Positions 55,084 to 64,000 of a DNA stretch of 64,000 nt are shown one piece after another. Where the stretch lies: the NCBI GenBank assembly GCA_034687125.1, contig JAQGBZ010000225.1:39099-103098 (forward strand), given 5' to 3'. Under the pieces are notes generated by a model. The model worked only from the letters and a program-made list of their open reading frames with translations. It made no database searches and had not been told where the DNA came from. Source of the stretch: Neelides folsomi (taxonomy: Eukaryota; Arthropoda; Collembola; Neelipleona; Neelidae). Each line of letters begins with the position of its first letter. Position 1 is the first letter of the stretch. Position numbers and translations under genes: made by a program.

Positions 55084-55491
55084 GTGTGTATTCATGGATT
55101 GGCAGTGAGGGCGGACGGAGGGAAAAGAACGTTTTTTGTTGATTTTCGCCTAACAGCTCCTTTCAGATCCGACGACCTTGCTTCACATACTAATGCCATC
55201 AGTATTGGGTATATATTGGCTCCAGCGGCTCCTCACACACACACTCACAGTACAGTGATGGGTGGTGGCGGCGGGTGCGTCACTAATGCTCCCAAGATTG
55301 AAACTTGGATCCATGCCCATTCGACCGCGAAGAGCTTCTCCGATAAGAAAAGATTAATGCAATTAGCGGAAGAGAAAGAGGAGAGAGAAACAATTATGAG
55401 CTCCTCGCTTTCAAGAGCTTTGATTCTCAGCCCATGGGCTGAAAAATGGAAGACTTATTTCCACTCATTCAAGTCCTACTTGTGGAGATGA
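55084..55491 (+). other. Unassigned 135-codon plus-strand ORF
   Basis: The longest plus-strand ORF in the 51-59 kb gap starts MCIHGLAVRADGG. It contains a His/Thr run (APHTHTHST) that reflects simple sequence and a Gly run. It has no domain, signal peptide or obvious splice context. The reverse frame also carries an open stretch with a GT donor. I cannot say that either is a gene. Confidence 0.15.
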
Positions 55492-56192
55492 TTCTGGGCC
55501 GTTAGAGACGGGGATAAACGAATTCCGGAATTTGACCATCATTCATTGACTTCTCTTTGACTTCCTTCATGAATGGTTCTCGACCTTTGGGGGATCTTTG
55601 AAGAGGATAAATTCATTACCCGGATAAAAATGAATCGACTTTCTCAACTTTCCTCCCTAAATTCCAAACACGCTGCTAAACAAGTTTTTTATTCATAGAT
55701 TTAAATCGGAGACTCCTTTCAGAACATGATTTATTTATCAACCACACCTTGCCCCTGTGCTCCTTATTACTCTCAAATCTCAATTTCTCAATGTAAAAGT
55801 GGGTGGGTGGGGGAGTAAGTGTGAGTTTAGGTGTTTAAGTGAGCTGTTGAGCTCTGTCTAATAGCGGTAATTGAAAATTGTGGCGAATCGAGTGAAGATT
55901 AGAGGGGGTAATCTGGGTCAGAGGGAGGAAGAAAGGGAGCTTGGTCTTTCCTTTAGGGGGAAATTGCAAAGATAAGCCATAGAAAAACGATTAAGTTATA
56001 AAGATCAAAGAGCGGAGGAGACATGAATGTACGTAGTTGAAAAGCTGAAAAGAAAATAAAAGGATTTAGAAAAGAAGAACGGGGATTTTCCGACCAGTCA
56101 AGTGGGGGAATGAAGTTGAAGAGTCGTAAGAGAGGAAAAGGAACGAGAAGAATATTGGAACACAATTTCCATGTGGAGAGGGAAAACCTCAC
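55492..56192. other. No recognised gene
   Basis: Mixed-composition DNA with a GGGTGGGTGGGGGAG stretch at about 55801-55815. No coding model is supported. If the signal-peptide exon just to the right is real, its first intron would begin here. Confidence 0.35.
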
Positions 56193-56819
56193 TTTTCATT
56201 TCCTTTTCCATAATCTCCTCCTTGACTCCGACTTCCAGGGGGCTCATAATGGACTTTGCCGCCTGAGACGAGCATTAGAAAAACAATTGATGTGAAAACG
56301 GCCCTTGACACATTCATGATGTCCTGTCAGGGAACTGTATTGTCACGATGAGGAATGCGTTGCCAACGCAGGCGTGCCTTTGGAATGTAGAGAAAGATCC
56401 TCCAAGAGATCCATTCACTTTCACCTCTTCCTCCTCAGGATCCAGATCTCGATTATATTTTAAACTCCTTTAAATGAAAGTCAAGAAGTTTTGTGAATAT
56501 AAATCATAAAAATATCTCCACACCGATCCTTAAAGTACATAAAAAAGTAGAGTTACTATACTTATATTTAAGTATCAGTATACCAGTAAAGTAAAAGTAT
56601 AATACTCGTACCTATATATTGAATAAGAATACTTACCTACCTAAGTTCATAAAATACTCATACTAAGGTATTTAGGTAAAGTGTACCATATATTGTAAGG
56701 TATTATTGATAAAAAATTTAATAACTGTTATTTGATATTTGCCATTGTTGAAAAAAGTGTGAGAGTGAGGTTCATTGCATTATTGCATTGACTCTTCACA
56801 GTTTGGCTCTTGGTTTGGC

Positions 56820-57875
56820 TTAATCTAATGGGATATCCTTCCAGGATAATGCAGTGAGTGGCGTCTCTGTCATTGTCGAGGAGGGCAGTGGTGAGGTAAT
56901 AATCTCCGGTGCGACCACTTGGAGTGAAAAGGAGAATTCCATCCCTGATAGCATATTGGTGGAGCGGGAGGGAAAACACTTGAGAGAGTCGATATTTTCC
57001 TGAGAAACTGGGACCTGATCGAAATCCAATCTTGGAACGGGTCTATCTTCAAACACTTGAACCATTCGAATATCCGGTTGAGGAAAGACGCCGCTACCAG
57101 GCCTCGCTCTCTTGCAAATACCTCTCCATATGAACAGACCTTCGATTTGAAGTCAAGAGGACTGACATTAAATTTAGATGGGAAATGCATGGAGGTGAAA
57201 CAAGGCGCCTTGCCACGCGGGCCGTTCCACATTATTGTTATAAACGAGAGTGAAAGGCGCCGTGGGAGTGAGAGTGCGTCTCACTTGTGAAAGTTGGAGG
57301 GAGATCAGGGAGAATCTCCAGTCGGGATCCAACCCTCACCAGTGTGGTTCTTTCTCCAAACCGCGGGAGTTCCCTCAACCCTTCCTTTTTAATGAATTTC
57401 TCCACTTGGGTGAGAAACCAAGAAAAGTCTGAGGGACGTGGAGGAATAAGGAAGAGACGACCGAACCTTTGAGGAAGACCACAATTTTCTCGTTCCCTCA
57501 GAAGCTCAGTGAAAATCCCGAGGATCAACAAATATTTGAGTGGAACTTGTTCAATTTCTTGTTGCTTCTTCTTCTTCTTTCCCCATTGAAAGACTTGGCC
57601 GGGCAGAGACTTGAAATCTTTGCCGATCGGAGCTGCACACGTGAGGGGAAAAGTTTTATAACGACGACGTCTTAAGTGATATCAAATCAAAATTGTAGTT
57701 TATTTGCTTTTCAAATCCTTTTTTAAATTGTCTGCCTTTCAATCCCTCAGCCCTTTTATGTAAGAGTCAACGAGAAGGGCGAAGTTCCTTTTAGACCGAT
57801 TGAAGAGGATCCGCTTTCAATTCCTGGCGAAAGTTTGACTTTCTCACGCGTACTTACTTTATTCCACGGTTGACT
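56820..57875. other. Coding-looking islands on both strands, gene not resolved
   Basis: On the minus strand, a frame after a CAG acceptor near 57633 stays open for about 130 codons (it includes GLPQRFGRLFLIPP and SDFSWFLTQVEKFIKKEG). A second frame at about 56820-57020 includes KYRLSQVFSLPLHQYAIRD and TGDYYLTTALLDND. On the plus strand, 57752-57873 follows a CTCAG acceptor and reads PFYVRVNEKGEVPFRP. I could not build a consistent model or recognise a family. This may be one diverged gene on either strand or a decaying pseudogene. Confidence 0.3.
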
Positions 57876-58992
57876 TATATAACTTTAGAAATACTTAAAT
57901 TTACATTGTAACTCTTGGGCTTGGGTGTGGATAAATATGTAACTGTTCAATATGCTATCTAATTTACTCAGAGTGGAAAAGGAAATCCTATTTGATCCCA
58001 TGCTGAACTAAAAATAACGTGGAGTGAGAGGAGAAATTAGACAATTTAACCTCTTGTGCCTATAAATAAGTTGATACATGTTATAAATAAAGATACGTAT
58101 TGTACGTATTGTACTCGTATATTAGAGAAGAAGAGAATATTTAAATAGTTTATATATTCATCGTATTTTAAAAAGTGAAGTGATATATCTGAGTCATAAT
58201 CGTCCGTACAAATACTACTTATGTATGGAAAGCATAATTTCTTATAACTTCCGACTCTAAAAGCAGTTCAATCTACATTTTCTCTCTCTTGTGGGAGGTA
58301 TAGCAGAGGGAGCTTACTTAAATGTGAAATGATTTATGGCCAAGGCTCACTAATCCAAGACGAGGAGCCGCAAGTTCTATTTCGTTTTTATTCCAGACAG
58401 TAATTAATTGAAATTCTTCTCGATTCTCCCTTTCAGCTTTCCCTTGAAGAATCTCTTCATTTGAAAGCCATTCTCTCTCCATTTATAAACAGTATAAAAT
58501 ATATAGTAACTCTCGCATAATTTCCATTCAGTCAGGACAATTCCAACTCCTAGCCTTTGACTCATTTCAAGGGTCTTTTTTCATTAAATTATAATTGGAT
58601 TTGTCCCTTGAGAGCTGGAAGTGTCTACCAATTCCAATTATACATACTTACACTCATACCTCATACATCCATATTTATGTAACGGAACATTGTGAATGAA
58701 TGGGCCCTGGAAAAGCCGTTAGCATAATGAAATTAGAAATGAAGTTGAATTTTATATCGTTCATGATAAATTAAAAACAGTCAGCTTCTTCTGTTACACA
58801 TAAAAGTGAATCGATCTCCGCCTCGTGTTCTCCGCTTCGGAAAACTAGCCAGTTTTTAATACATGATATATTACATTTCGATCCGGCCTTGATGGACAGT
58901 TTGAAACAAGTTTTTGTGAATGTGGGAAAATGTGAGCTCGTGAGATATGAAAATTTATGAAGTGTCGGAGTGACCAGATTAAATAAAAAGAT
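57876..58992. other. Upstream region of the serotonin receptor gene
   Basis: About 1.1 kb without a recognised gene. It is expected to hold the 5' UTR or promoter of the receptor, but I see no decisive motif. Confidence 0.35.
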
Positions 58993-61900
58993 ATGGAGGA
59001 ATTTGAAGACCTCGAAGTTGACTGCCCCGAATACGCCGACTGCTATCCCTATTTCAACTTATCCGCTCCTTCGAACGAGACGGTGGGGAATGGGACAGCA
59101 TGGGAGATCGTGGTGATGTGTGCGACCTCGGGCATTCTCGGCCTCATCATCCTCGCCACCATCATAGGTATTTGCCTTAATAAACCCATTATTTATGTAT
59201 GTAATATTGGAAGTAGACGTGGAGAAAAGTGAGACATAATGAAGACAATAAGGAGCCACGTATGTTGGTCAGGTTTCCTCGATTATCGTATTATCTCTCA
59301 ATCGAAGGAAGGCAGGTGGAGAGAGGCGTTTGCACTCCCCTTCATGCCATTTTTTTATGAAGCGCCATTCGTTTCCCTTACGCTGAGTCAGAGATAAATC
59401 GCCATTGTTTCAACTTTCTCTCTTCGCTCTTCCTCTCCCTGGCTCTTCCTCGACTCTTTAAACTTTCCCTTCCATCTCATCTTTGACTCTGGCCCAATAA
59501 ATGCGCTTAGACTGACCGATAATGTACTTGTCAAACGGGCTGAGTTACGCAGGAGGCTCCGAGGCGCGAGGGCACAATAACTCTTGGCAAACTTTCTCAG
59601 AGTGGGGAAATTGGAAAGTTATAATATGAAGTATTGCACACATCCATATCTCTCGAAAGCTCGTAATTATTTTTGGGCCGGGTGTCAAAATTTCCCTTTC
59701 TTTGTTTTTATTTTCCTTAAGTTGGGGGCGTGAGGAGGAGAAAACTTTTAATATATCTATCGGTTCTCTATTTTCTTTAGGAAATGTGTTCGTGATTGCT
59801 GCCGTATTTTTCGAGAAAAATCTCCAGAACGTTGCCAACTACTTGGTCGTGTCTTTGGCACTTGCTGATTTGGCTGTGGCTTGCCTCGTCATGCCTCTTG
59901 GGGCAGTCTATGAGGTCACAAGTCAAAATACAGAATATTTCATTTCTTTACAAACTTTCATTTTCCTGTTTTTGCTTCATTACTTTGGGGAATTGGAGCA
60001 TAAGAATCTTTGGAGTATCACTTTCACATATTATTGACATGCATATACGTGATTTGAAAAGCCTGTAATATTTCACACGCCTCTCGACATTTTATGCTTA
60101 GGATATTGGAATTGGAGTCTAATATCTGTATACAAACATTGGATTGTTGGATTGATTATATTTATTATAAAATAAGATAATCTTCCAACATTATTCTGGC
60201 ACTTTTCAAAAATTATTCATGATATACTATCTACTAATACTCACTCAATGCCAGTATTACATTGCAAATACCTGTACATATGGTATATTTATCTATTTTC
60301 TTTTTATTAGATCAGGTCACGTCAATTTTACTTTATTTAACAATTTATTGTAGTTGATACATAAGCAAGGATGCAAACCATCGCTTTCCATTAAAAATAA
60401 ATAAGGTTGAGTAAAAAACAGTAAAACTTACTTATTGTTAGCGATGTTCTACAAGACCGTTATAATTAGTATTAGCAACATTTATTATTTATTATCAAAA
60501 ACTTACGCCAACGTTCTGTGCGTTCTATTAAGTTTTTAAAACCAACGTACAAATGTACGTACCTACACACATTTGAGTAAATCTAGACCGAATTACTCAC
60601 GTATTTCAGCTTAAAGCCATTTCGAGATTTTCTTTTCTTAAATCGGCCACTTTTAAATTCTTCTTGGATTTTGAGAATTAATATATGGAGAAAGTTTTCC
60701 CTTCAAAACTTTTTTCAACAGTTAGTGAAGCTTAGGTCGCGGGTCTCAATAAAGAATGGAAAAAAGGAAGCGAAAGAGGAATTTCCTCCTAGTATAAAAG
60801 AACATAAATGACTGGGGGTAAAGAATACATATGAGGGAGATATGGAATAAGACATTCAGTTAAACCATGGATTTCCTTTACTTTTCACCCTTGCTGGGAA
60901 TCAAAGGGACCTTTTTTGATTTATGATTCCGGAATTACGTTTCTCCATCTTGGATTAAGAGATGAGCCCTGATGTGGATCAGATCTAAAGGAAGATGACA
61001 GGCTGTGTATGGAAAGAACCGGAGGGAATGACAGGGAATCGATTCTTCCCCAAATAAATATTGACAAAGAAACTAATAATCCTCATCAAAAAGACTTGGG
61101 AACTCGGCGGCTTGTTCGGGTCAATGAAGCTTTGAACCTATACATAATTATGTATCATCCATTTTCACCTCGGGGCACGAAATGAAATGGGATGCAGGGA
61201 AAATTATAGGCGAACTTCCCTGGCCAAATAACCCTATTCAAAAAACGGTTTTTCAATAGGAGAGGAAAATAACTTTAAATATCCTTTTACCACAAGTGAC
61301 TCTTTAAAAGGTTTATAACTCTGATAAATATTTCCCATCTTTTGTTTATTTAGGGGAAATGATTTAAAGGTCGATGGGGATTTGAGCGGATTCTCATATT
61401 AACAAAATAAGTGTGGAAAATTCCTCTTAATCTCAGCTTATTGTTCAAACTCACGTCCACCATTCCGCTTGTACCACCATTCATATTATACTTTTAAATG
61501 GCGTTAATGGAGAATTTAAGGACAGTTCCCACATCCACACCAGTGAACCACAACTTCCCTTTCCCATTAAAATAAAAGGAGGTGATTTGAAGAATTTCAT
61601 TCCAAGAATTTCTTCCCCTTTTCTTCCTCCCTTTCACTTGAGTAGTGTTGCTCTCTCCCTGTCTCCTTTCTTTGTTGACTTTGCATCCGAGAAAATGAAG
61701 TCTTGTGCAAAGTGGTAAGAAGCTGCAGACCGTTCAAATAATTCATCTCTTCAATGTAGTAGCAGAATAGTTTGGGCCCAACCGAGTAATCAATCTAACC
61801 TCCATTGAAATCCAAACAAAGCCACATCCCTTTCTTTTATCATGCTGATGATATTGGAGTCTGCAATGCAAATGCTCATCCGCTTATAATCAAATATTGT

Positions 61901-63492
61901 ATTTACATATGCTGAGTAGGCAAGAAACAGCTACCAGAGAAAGACCATATCTGTCTTATTAGCCCAAGAACCTCAAAAGAGACAAGTATCACGGAGCTCT
62001 CTTGGGCTATACGTATTTGTATTTTGATACATCGTGTTGGTGAAAGCATATGGCAAGGGATGAAGGCGAAATTGAATTTCCTCTTAAATGGTCTTTTTTA
62101 GATTGCGGGAAAATGGATCCTCGGCCCCATCATGTGCGAAATCTGGACGAGCTCGGACGTGAGTTTGCCACCCTTCTAATTAAGCTCAAATTCACTCTAA
62201 TTAAATTGAGTGAGGAATTAGCGATACGTGCTGTCGGAGCAGATGTTTGGTGTTTCGTGGAGAGTTTCTTGAGAACGTCTTTATTTTATATCCTACAGGT
62301 TCTGTGCTGCACAGCTTCCATCCTCCACCTCGTCGCCATTGCTGTGGATAGGTGATATATTTATTATAACTCTAAGTATATTCCAAGCTCACCAACCTCC
62401 CCAAATTCCCTTCTCTCGAGTTGAAGAGCCTTTAGTGTGATGGGTCCCCGCACGAGTCATGTTATTCGAGATTCTGTTAAGTGACTTTATTGACTTGGGG
62501 ATTAGTTGTTAGGCCTCATCCAACATTGTGTGTTGAACGTGGAATACTAAGATTGAGTATTAAGAAATGGTCTTCTAAAGTTCCTCCGAAGACGTCAGCA
62601 AATCATGGGGCTCTCTCGAGTCTTCGAAACCCTTCTTCAACTTATTCATATTGTATAGGAAACAATTTGAAAGGTCGAACTTGGAAAATCAAGACTTTCC
62701 CTATTTTACCTAATAGGATGGAGGAGACAGTGACAAGTTTAATACATTTGTCAACGGACATTCATAATAAGTCGGAGGGATAATCCGTCTCTCCGCTCTT
62801 GGAAGATTTCATTGGACTAATATTTCCTATTACTGTGTATTTATAATATACCTGATTCTCCTTTCTCCCGCCCTCCATTTAAGAGAAGTACTTTCCTGAT
62901 GAGTTTCGCCTTTTATGACCATTTCCACCTTCATTAGCTTGTGTTTTATAGCATCTTGACTTTCATTATCTACCTTCTCTATTTCCCCAATGATTATCTC
63001 CAAGAAACTTCCAAATTGAACCTTCCTGTTTAACCCAAACTCCACGTCAACTTCATTAGTTTAAATAATTTAATTTTATGCTCCATTGAGTCTTTTACTG
63101 TTGAAAGTTTGAGATCATTCTGTTAAAGAAATTAATAGGTTTTGGACTAAAATACTTACTAACTATTTAGCTATGCGTTATGAGAAAAGCTATAACATAA
63201 GAAGGGTGTAATTTTTTATAATGTTATGGGCTCCAATTGCAGGCTTAACCAAGTTAAATCTTTGTCTGAGATTAAACATTTATGCAAATGTTTATTTAGA
63301 TATTTTGCTGTGACGGACGTTGAGTACATACGGGCTCGGAACAAGACTCGCATTAATTTGATGATTCTGATGGTTTGGCTCGTGGCGATTCTCGTTTCAA
63401 TTTCTCCTATATTTGGTTGGAAGGACTACGAGTCAAAAGAGAGAGACGAGGCAGAAAGCAAGTGCAAAGTCAGTCAAGACATGGGATATCAG
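58993..63492 (+). CDS. 5-HT1: 5-HT1-type serotonin receptor, 5' part (runs off window)
   Basis: This is a rhodopsin-class receptor, expected to bind serotonin and couple to Gi. Five exons (58993-59167, 59781-59914, 62102-62158, 62299-62351, 63300-63492) join in phase. The N-terminus is acidic with N-glycosylation sites at N22 (NLS), N28 (NET) and N33 (NGT). TM1 crosses the first splice. TM2 has SLALADLAVACLVMP. A 19-residue exon gives WILGPIMCEIWTSSD with the amine-binding Asp. The next gives VLCCTASILHLVAIAVDR. The last visible exon gives RYFAVTDVEYIRARN, TM4 and the ECL2 stretch CKVSQDMGYQ. VLCCTASILHLVAIA and GWKD...VSQD are characteristic of arthropod 5-HT1 receptors. The DRY motif is followed by Phe where Trp is usual. 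TM5-TM7 lie beyond the right edge. Confidence 0.9.
59915..62101. other. Long intron of the serotonin receptor gene
   Basis: A 2.2-kb intron. No nested gene, RNA or transposon terminus is recognised in it. Confidence 0.45.
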
Positions 63493-63736
63493 GTATACAG
63501 TTCATACTATTCATAATATCTAACATTAATTATATTACTCATAGATTTATATGGAGTTTAGAGTAATTTATGAAATATTGTAATGTACTTACCTACTTAC
63601 ATAATTAATTAATTAATTGAATTTATTGAATTGGATAACAAACAAATAACTAGAAAACTTGAGTAGTTAATTAATTTAAAGCTTTGATTACTGGTATACT
63701 ATGGTATACTATTAAAAATCCTTGTATTATTGTTAT

Positions 63737-63840
63737 CAGCGTTGGATAAAATTTCTTTTTTTACCCTCGAGAAAGAAAGAAACGGAAAAATAGAAAAAAA
63801 CGGAAAAATCGAAATATATGGAAATAAACGGAAATAAACC
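63737..63840. mobile_element. Possible end of a hAT-like element
   Basis: CAGCGTTGGATAAAATTTC at 63737 has the CAGNGNTGG form of hAT termini. It is followed within 100 nt by three AAACGG hexamers, the motif bound by the maize Ac transposase. I see no matching opposite terminus before the window ends, so the call is tentative. It lies in the receptor gene's next intron. Confidence 0.35.
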
Positions 63841-64000
63841 ATATATTTCTATATCTTTCTATTAAATTTTTTTAAATATTGTTCGATACACATCTGACTA
63901 AAGCACCAAAATTTAAATCCTTCGAACTCTTTAACAATTTTTAACTTTTATACTTTAATATTGAGTTTATAATTTAAAGTTAATTAATAAATATACAATT

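Larger units (their letters stand above)
53397..56317 (-). other. Possible unrecognised minus-strand gene (exon fragments)
   Basis: Several protein-like open stretches lie on the minus strand. A signal-peptide exon at 56193-56317 (MNVSRAVFTSIVFLMLVSGG, then a Gly/Ser/Arg-rich segment) ends at a GT donor. An exon-like block at 54578-54726 lies between an AAG acceptor and an AG|GTATAT donor and contains LVRYSLCPMEGSLKFEMFV. A 90-codon block lies at 54263-54532. A 137-codon block at 53397-53810 ends in a stop. I could not join them with consistent phases, and no domain is recognised. They may be parts of one gene, of two, or chance ORFs in a GC-richer region. Plus-strand ORFs overlap them. Confidence 0.3.

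Noticed and set aside
55255-55275. GGTGGCGGCGGGTGCG stretch as a structured RNA or G-quadruplex
   Set aside because: Too few and irregular G-runs on inspection, and no flanking complementarity.
59059-59259. 66-residue minus-strand ORF over the receptor's first exon
   Set aside because: Reverse shadow of the TM1 exon of the 5-HT1 receptor.

Overview
The window is animal nuclear DNA. It is AT-rich, all recognisable genes are cut by short GT-AG introns (many 50-100 nt), and intergenic DNA carries decayed DNA transposons. The gene set (PINK1, SPAG6, an arthropod-type 5-HT1 receptor, an ARX/aristaless-like homeobox gene) points to an arthropod. A crustacean, perhaps a parasitic copepod such as a sea louse, is my best guess, but that is inference and no marker in the window proves it. 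No operon, CRISPR, phage or other prokaryotic system is present. CDS exon models below were built by hand from ORFs, splice-site phase and family knowledge. Each total length was checked to be a multiple of three, but none has transcript support.

Layout, left to right. 1.3-2.4 kb (-): an unrecognised six-exon secreted protein. 3.6-7.0 kb (-): cullin-2, divergent from RACGAP1 (+, 7.8-12.0 kb), whose fourth intron holds the 3' end of a non-LTR retrotransposon. 12.5-13.3 kb (-): RNA polymerase subunit RPB6. 13.7-14.3 kb: a non-autonomous hAT element with a perfect 8-bp target duplication. 14.5-16.2 kb (-): a paired-like (ARX/aristaless-type) homeobox gene. 16.8-17.3 kb: a dead Tc1/mariner-type element. 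18.5-22.3 kb (+): DNAJC16. 25.0-27.5 kb (+): PINK1, tail to tail with CISD3 (-, 28.6-29.8 kb). CISD3 is divergent from SPAG6 (+, 30.3-42.8 kb). SPAG6 has an 8.6-kb intron containing an antisense two-exon ORF of unknown function, a tandem repeat and a long inverted repeat. 43.4-51.3 kb (-): an SH3-WW-PH-RhoGAP protein of the ARHGAP12/15/27 group, with candidate alternative first exons. 51.3-59.0 kb: mostly unexplained, AT-rich at first and then GC-richer with coding-looking islands. 59.0 kb to the right edge (+): the first five exons of a 5-HT1-type serotonin receptor, running out of the window.

The genes are unrelated housekeeping, mitochondrial (PINK1, CISD3), ciliary (SPAG6) and signalling genes. 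Two pairs are head to head with short shared upstream regions (CUL2/RACGAP1, CISD3/SPAG6). I see no functional cluster. The points most worth a second look are the mobile-element structures, the 15-nt CISD3 microexon that carries an iron-ligand motif, three candidate GC-AG introns, the antisense gene inside SPAG6, and the unassigned 53-58 kb region.
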